Of a DNA stretch of 64,000 nucleotides, positions 62,063-64,000 are shown piece after piece. The stretch comes from Nocardia exalbida NBRC 100660 (lineage in GTDB: Bacteria > Actinomycetota > Actinomycetes > Mycobacteriales > Mycobacteriaceae). The DNA lies in the NCBI RefSeq assembly GCF_000308575.1, contig NZ_BAFZ01000007.1, positions 124,001 to 188,000 on the forward strand. The letters run 5' to 3'. The stretch's first letter is position 1, and each line of letters opens with the position of its first letter. The translations under genes and the position numbers were made by a program. A model generated the notes under the pieces. The model was not told the origin of the DNA. It did no database searches and was given only the letters and a program-made list of their open reading frames with translations.

Positions 62063-63241
62063 ATGGCAGGAGGTCGCGCATTCCGTGCGCTGGCAGCAGC
62101 CTGCGCCGTCGCGGGTTGCGCCCTGCTCGGCGGCCCGGCCGTCGCCGCCGCGCAACCTTCCTGCCCCTCGTGCGTCGCGGACCCCGCCCCGCCGCCCTAT
62201 GACAGCGGTGATTCCTGGTATTCGCTGACCGTGCCCGGGCAGGAGGCGGAGATCAGCGCGCCTCCGGCCCATGCGACCGCCGAAACCGGTTTGGCCACAG
62301 CGGGTTCGGCGGCGGCTGGATCCGCCGCCGGTTCCGCCGGGCTGGGTGTGGTGCTGGGTTCCGGCTCCGCCGGTCTCGGTGTAGTGCTCGGCACCGGGTC
62401 TGCGGCCCTCGGTTCCGCTGCGGGCGGTTCCGGCTCCGCTGTCCTCGGGACCGGTTCGGCCGCACTGGCGACTGGCTCCGCCGCACTGGGTTCCGGTTCC
62501 GTCTTGCTGGGCGGTACGGGTTCTGCCGCGTTGGGTGCGGGTTCCGCCGCGTTGGGTGCGGGCTCGGCGGTTGTGGGTGGTACCGGTTCGGCTGTACTGG
62601 GTACGGGCTCCGCCGCGTTGGGCACGGGTTCCGCCATCCTCGGCGGCACCGGTTCCGCCGCGGTCGGCTCGGCAGGCCTCGGATCCGCAGGTGTCGGTTC
62701 GGCCGCGACCGGTTCGGCCGCAACGGGTTCGGCCGCGACCGGTTCGGCCGCAACGGGTTCGGCCGCAACGGGTTCGGCCGCAACGGGTTCGGCCGCAACG
62801 GGTTCCGCCGCGTTGGGGTCTGCTGCCGTCGGATCCGCGAGTCCCCTACTGCTGTTGTTGATTCCGCTCCCGCAGGTGACCGCTCCGCCCGCCCCCGCGC
62901 TGCCACCGGTGACCGTTCCTCCGGCGCCCGCCCCGGTGACACCGGGGACCTCGCCGATTCCGATCGCCGTGTCGACACTTCCACCGCTCGCCGCGCGGGA
63001 GCCCGATCTCGCCGCCCCGGCGTCTGATCTCGCCGCGCCGCCGCAGCAGCCCGCGACTCCGGCGGTCCTTCCGACCGGCTCCACCGACGCCCTTCCCGCG
63101 ACGAAACTACTGCCGGTGATCGGCGGCCTGATCGCGCTCGGCCTCGCGGGAGCGGGGTCCGGCGTGATCAGCTTCCAGAGCGCGGCGGCCGCGCAAGCCA
63201 GGATCGACGCCGCCCGCGCCCAGTTCTTCCCGAGGCCGTGA
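62063..63241 (+). CDS. Secreted Gly-Ser-Ala repeat protein
   Basis: A 392-residue protein. It has an N-terminal signal (residues 1-30; VAGC at residue 19 could be a lipobox, AVAAAQ a signal peptidase site), a Cys pair (CPSC), and then about 185 residues of GSA-x-x-type repeats (GTGSAALGTGSAILG pattern). A run of seven GSAAT units follows at residues 213-247. The C-terminal part is Pro-rich (residues 260-330) and ends in a hydrophobic segment after ALPATKLLP, which slightly resembles a sortase signal. No family is known. A cell-wall or surface role is likely. A GGGGAAGG ribosome site precedes the ATG. Confidence 0.8.
   Translation: MAGGRAFRALAAACAVAGCALLGGPAVAAAQPSCPSCVADPAPPPYDSGDSWYSLTVPGQEAEISAPPAHATAETGLATAGSAAAGSAAGSAGLGVVLGSGSAGLGVVLGTGSAALGSAAGGSGSAVLGTGSAALATGSAALGSGSVLLGGTGSAALGAGSAALGAGSAVVGGTGSAVLGTGSAALGTGSAILGGTGSAAVGSAGLGSAGVGSAATGSAATGSAATGSAATGSAATGSAATGSAATGSAALGSAAVGSASPLLLLLIPLPQVTAPPAPALPPVTVPPAPAPVTPGTSPIPIAVSTLPPLAAREPDLAAPASDLAAPPQQPATPAVLPTGSTDALPATKLLPVIGGLIALGLAGAGSGVISFQSAAAAQARIDAARAQFFPRP
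62696..62800 (+). repeat. Seven tandem 15-bp units
   Basis: Seven head-to-tail copies of GGTTCGGCCGCAACG (two with GACC for AACG-type variation) encode GSAAT. The copies are nearly identical at the DNA level, unlike the more diverged repeats upstream, so the array is recent and could vary in number without a frame shift. Confidence 0.9.
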
Positions 63242-63252
63242 GGGGGCAGCCG

Positions 63253-63768
63253 ATGAGCGTGAGCCGCATACGCGGTGACCTGCGGTCCTACCGCCGAGTC
63301 GCCGCCGCCGTCGACGCGGTGTGCGCGGTGGCGGCCGACTTCGACGCGACCACCCTCGACGAAGTCGTGCACGCGATCGCGGGCGAGCGGCGTCGTGACA
63401 TCGAAATCGCCAGTGCGCGACTGGGTCCCGGCATATGCGGGCAGCGCCGGCTCTACCCCGACCGCGACGTGATCGTGCTCGCCGAGACACTGCCGAGCCG
63501 CGAGCACACCCTCGCGCACGAACTGGGTCACATCGTCTTCGACCACGAAGGCGCCCCCGCGCCGGAAGTGACGCTGGAGGCGAGCGACGACCTGATCGCC
63601 TACATGCTCAGCCAGCGCGCGCATCAGCGGATCGTCGACGACGGCGCCGACGAGCTCGCCGAATGGGAGGCCGAGACGTTCGCCGCCATGCTGATGACCC
63701 GATTGCGCGTGTTCAACAGCCGGGGCGCGGGCGTCTCGGTTCTCCGATTCGACGAGGCGCTCGGATGA
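63253..63768 (+). CDS. ImmA/IrrE-type metallopeptidase
   Basis: A 171-residue protein of the ImmA/IrrE (DUF955) family. The zinc motif HELGH is at about residues 89-93, with the third ligand Glu probably in the EAETFAAMLM helix. Such peptidases cleave repressors in mobile elements or stress responses. The ATG at 63253 follows AGGGGG; a GTG at 63238 overlaps the previous stop. It is coupled to a membrane protein gene downstream, an arrangement widespread in actinobacteria. Confidence 0.85.
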   Translation: MSVSRIRGDLRSYRRVAAAVDAVCAVAADFDATTLDEVVHAIAGERRRDIEIASARLGPGICGQRRLYPDRDVIVLAETLPSREHTLAHELGHIVFDHEGAPAPEVTLEASDDLIAYMLSQRAHQRIVDDGADELAEWEAETFAAMLMTRLRVFNSRGAGVSVLRFDEALG

Positions 63769-64000
63769 TCCTGTGGTCGACGGCTCTGCTGGTCTGGATG
63801 GCCGCCGGCGCTCGGGTGGGTCGCGTCCTGGTCAAGCCCGCGACCACGGCCCGGGTGGCCATCGTCGTCGCGGTCGCCGCCGTCGCGCTCGCCGCGACCG
63901 TCGCGGTGCCCGAGATCGCTGTCGCGCTGGACGATCTCGCCCCGGACGGCGTGCCCGCGGGCCGACTGTCGGACGGCGTCGTCACCGCGAGCTGGATCGC
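63765..64000 (+). CDS. Membrane protein, N-terminal part (partial)
   Basis: The ATG overlaps the peptidase stop (ATGA), and 78 residues are visible before the window ends. Two membrane segments (MILWSTALLVWMAAGA and VAIVVAVAAVALAATVAV) are followed by a polar loop. In actinobacteria the gene after an ImmA/IrrE gene is usually a MAB_1171c-type membrane protein with several helices; this fits but cannot be confirmed from the fragment. Confidence 0.7.
   Translation, partial: MILWSTALLVWMAAGARVGRVLVKPATTARVAIVVAVAAVALAATVAVPEIAVALDDLAPDGVPAGRLSDGVVTASWI

Overview
The window is 64 kb of very GC-rich actinobacterial DNA carrying a large part of a steroid (cholesterol/sterol ring) degradation locus. 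Rings A/B genes (kshA, kstD, hsaA-hsaG, chsH3), CD-ring (HIP) genes (fadD3, fadE30, fadE31-33-like, ipdABCF, echA20, fadA6, kstR2), a MoxR/DUF58 operon, EspG- and DUF3558-type proteins and HTH/DUF397 pairs together point to the order Mycobacteriales. Nocardia fits best; Rhodococcus and relatives are not excluded. No rRNA, tRNA or CRISPR array was seen.

Layout. 1-8.4 kb: end of a NUDIX gene, a TetR/zapE divergent pair with a strong palindrome, a MoxR-DUF58-DUF4129 membrane operon, an HTH/NUDIX pair and three small unknown genes. 8.4-24.3 kb: the KstR-type part. kstD and chsH3 run leftward; a KstD-like flavoprotein then hsaE-hsaG-hsaF run rightward from a shared promoter with one clear and one weaker KstR box. 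After a block with a release-factor-like protein, a 3-hydroxyacyl-CoA dehydrogenase and a DUF433/DUF5615 toxin-antitoxin pair come hsaA-D-C-B (leftward) and kshA (rightward), divergent with a KstR box on each side. 24.5-33.1 kb: unrelated metabolic and regulatory genes (MBL hydrolase, cupins, AraC, MarR/MFS, TetR, FAD oxidoreductase).

33.3-44.2 kb and 56.4-61.9 kb: the KstR2-type part, for degrading the last two steroid rings. fadD3, an enoyl-CoA hydratase and three acyl-CoA dehydrogenases run leftward; fadE30-ipdF and kstR2-fadA6 run rightward; echA20-ipdA-ipdB-ipdC run leftward and two SDR genes rightward. Three CAAG/CTTG palindromes sit at the three promoter regions, each 11-16 bp before a GTG start, which suggests leaderless transcripts. 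A repeated hairpin element of about 50-62 bp occurs three times in tandem between fadE32-like and fadE33-like genes and three times between the two SDR genes, in the same orientation relative to transcription.

44.1-56.2 kb: an accessory block that separates fadA6 from ipdC. It holds a Lys-Gly-rich secreted protein, an EspG-type chaperone with candidate ESX substrates and a DUF3558 lipoprotein, DUF4254, an HTH/DUF5753 regulator with two DUF397 genes, a MarR/NmrA/MFS group, and an internally deleted resolvase next to a GNAT-like putative toxin with a small overlapping immunity candidate. 62-64 kb: a secreted Gly-Ser-Ala repeat protein, an ImmA/IrrE-type peptidase and the start of a membrane protein.

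Taken together the steroid genes cover 9-hydroxylation and 1,2-dehydrogenation, opening of ring B/A (HsaAB, HsaC, HsaD), conversion of the released C6 acid to pyruvate and propionyl-CoA (HsaE, F, G), CoA activation of HIP (FadD3) and breakdown of rings C and D (FadE30-33, IpdC, IpdF, EchA20, IpdAB, FadA6). kshB, kstR, the Mce4 importer and most side-chain genes are not in this window.
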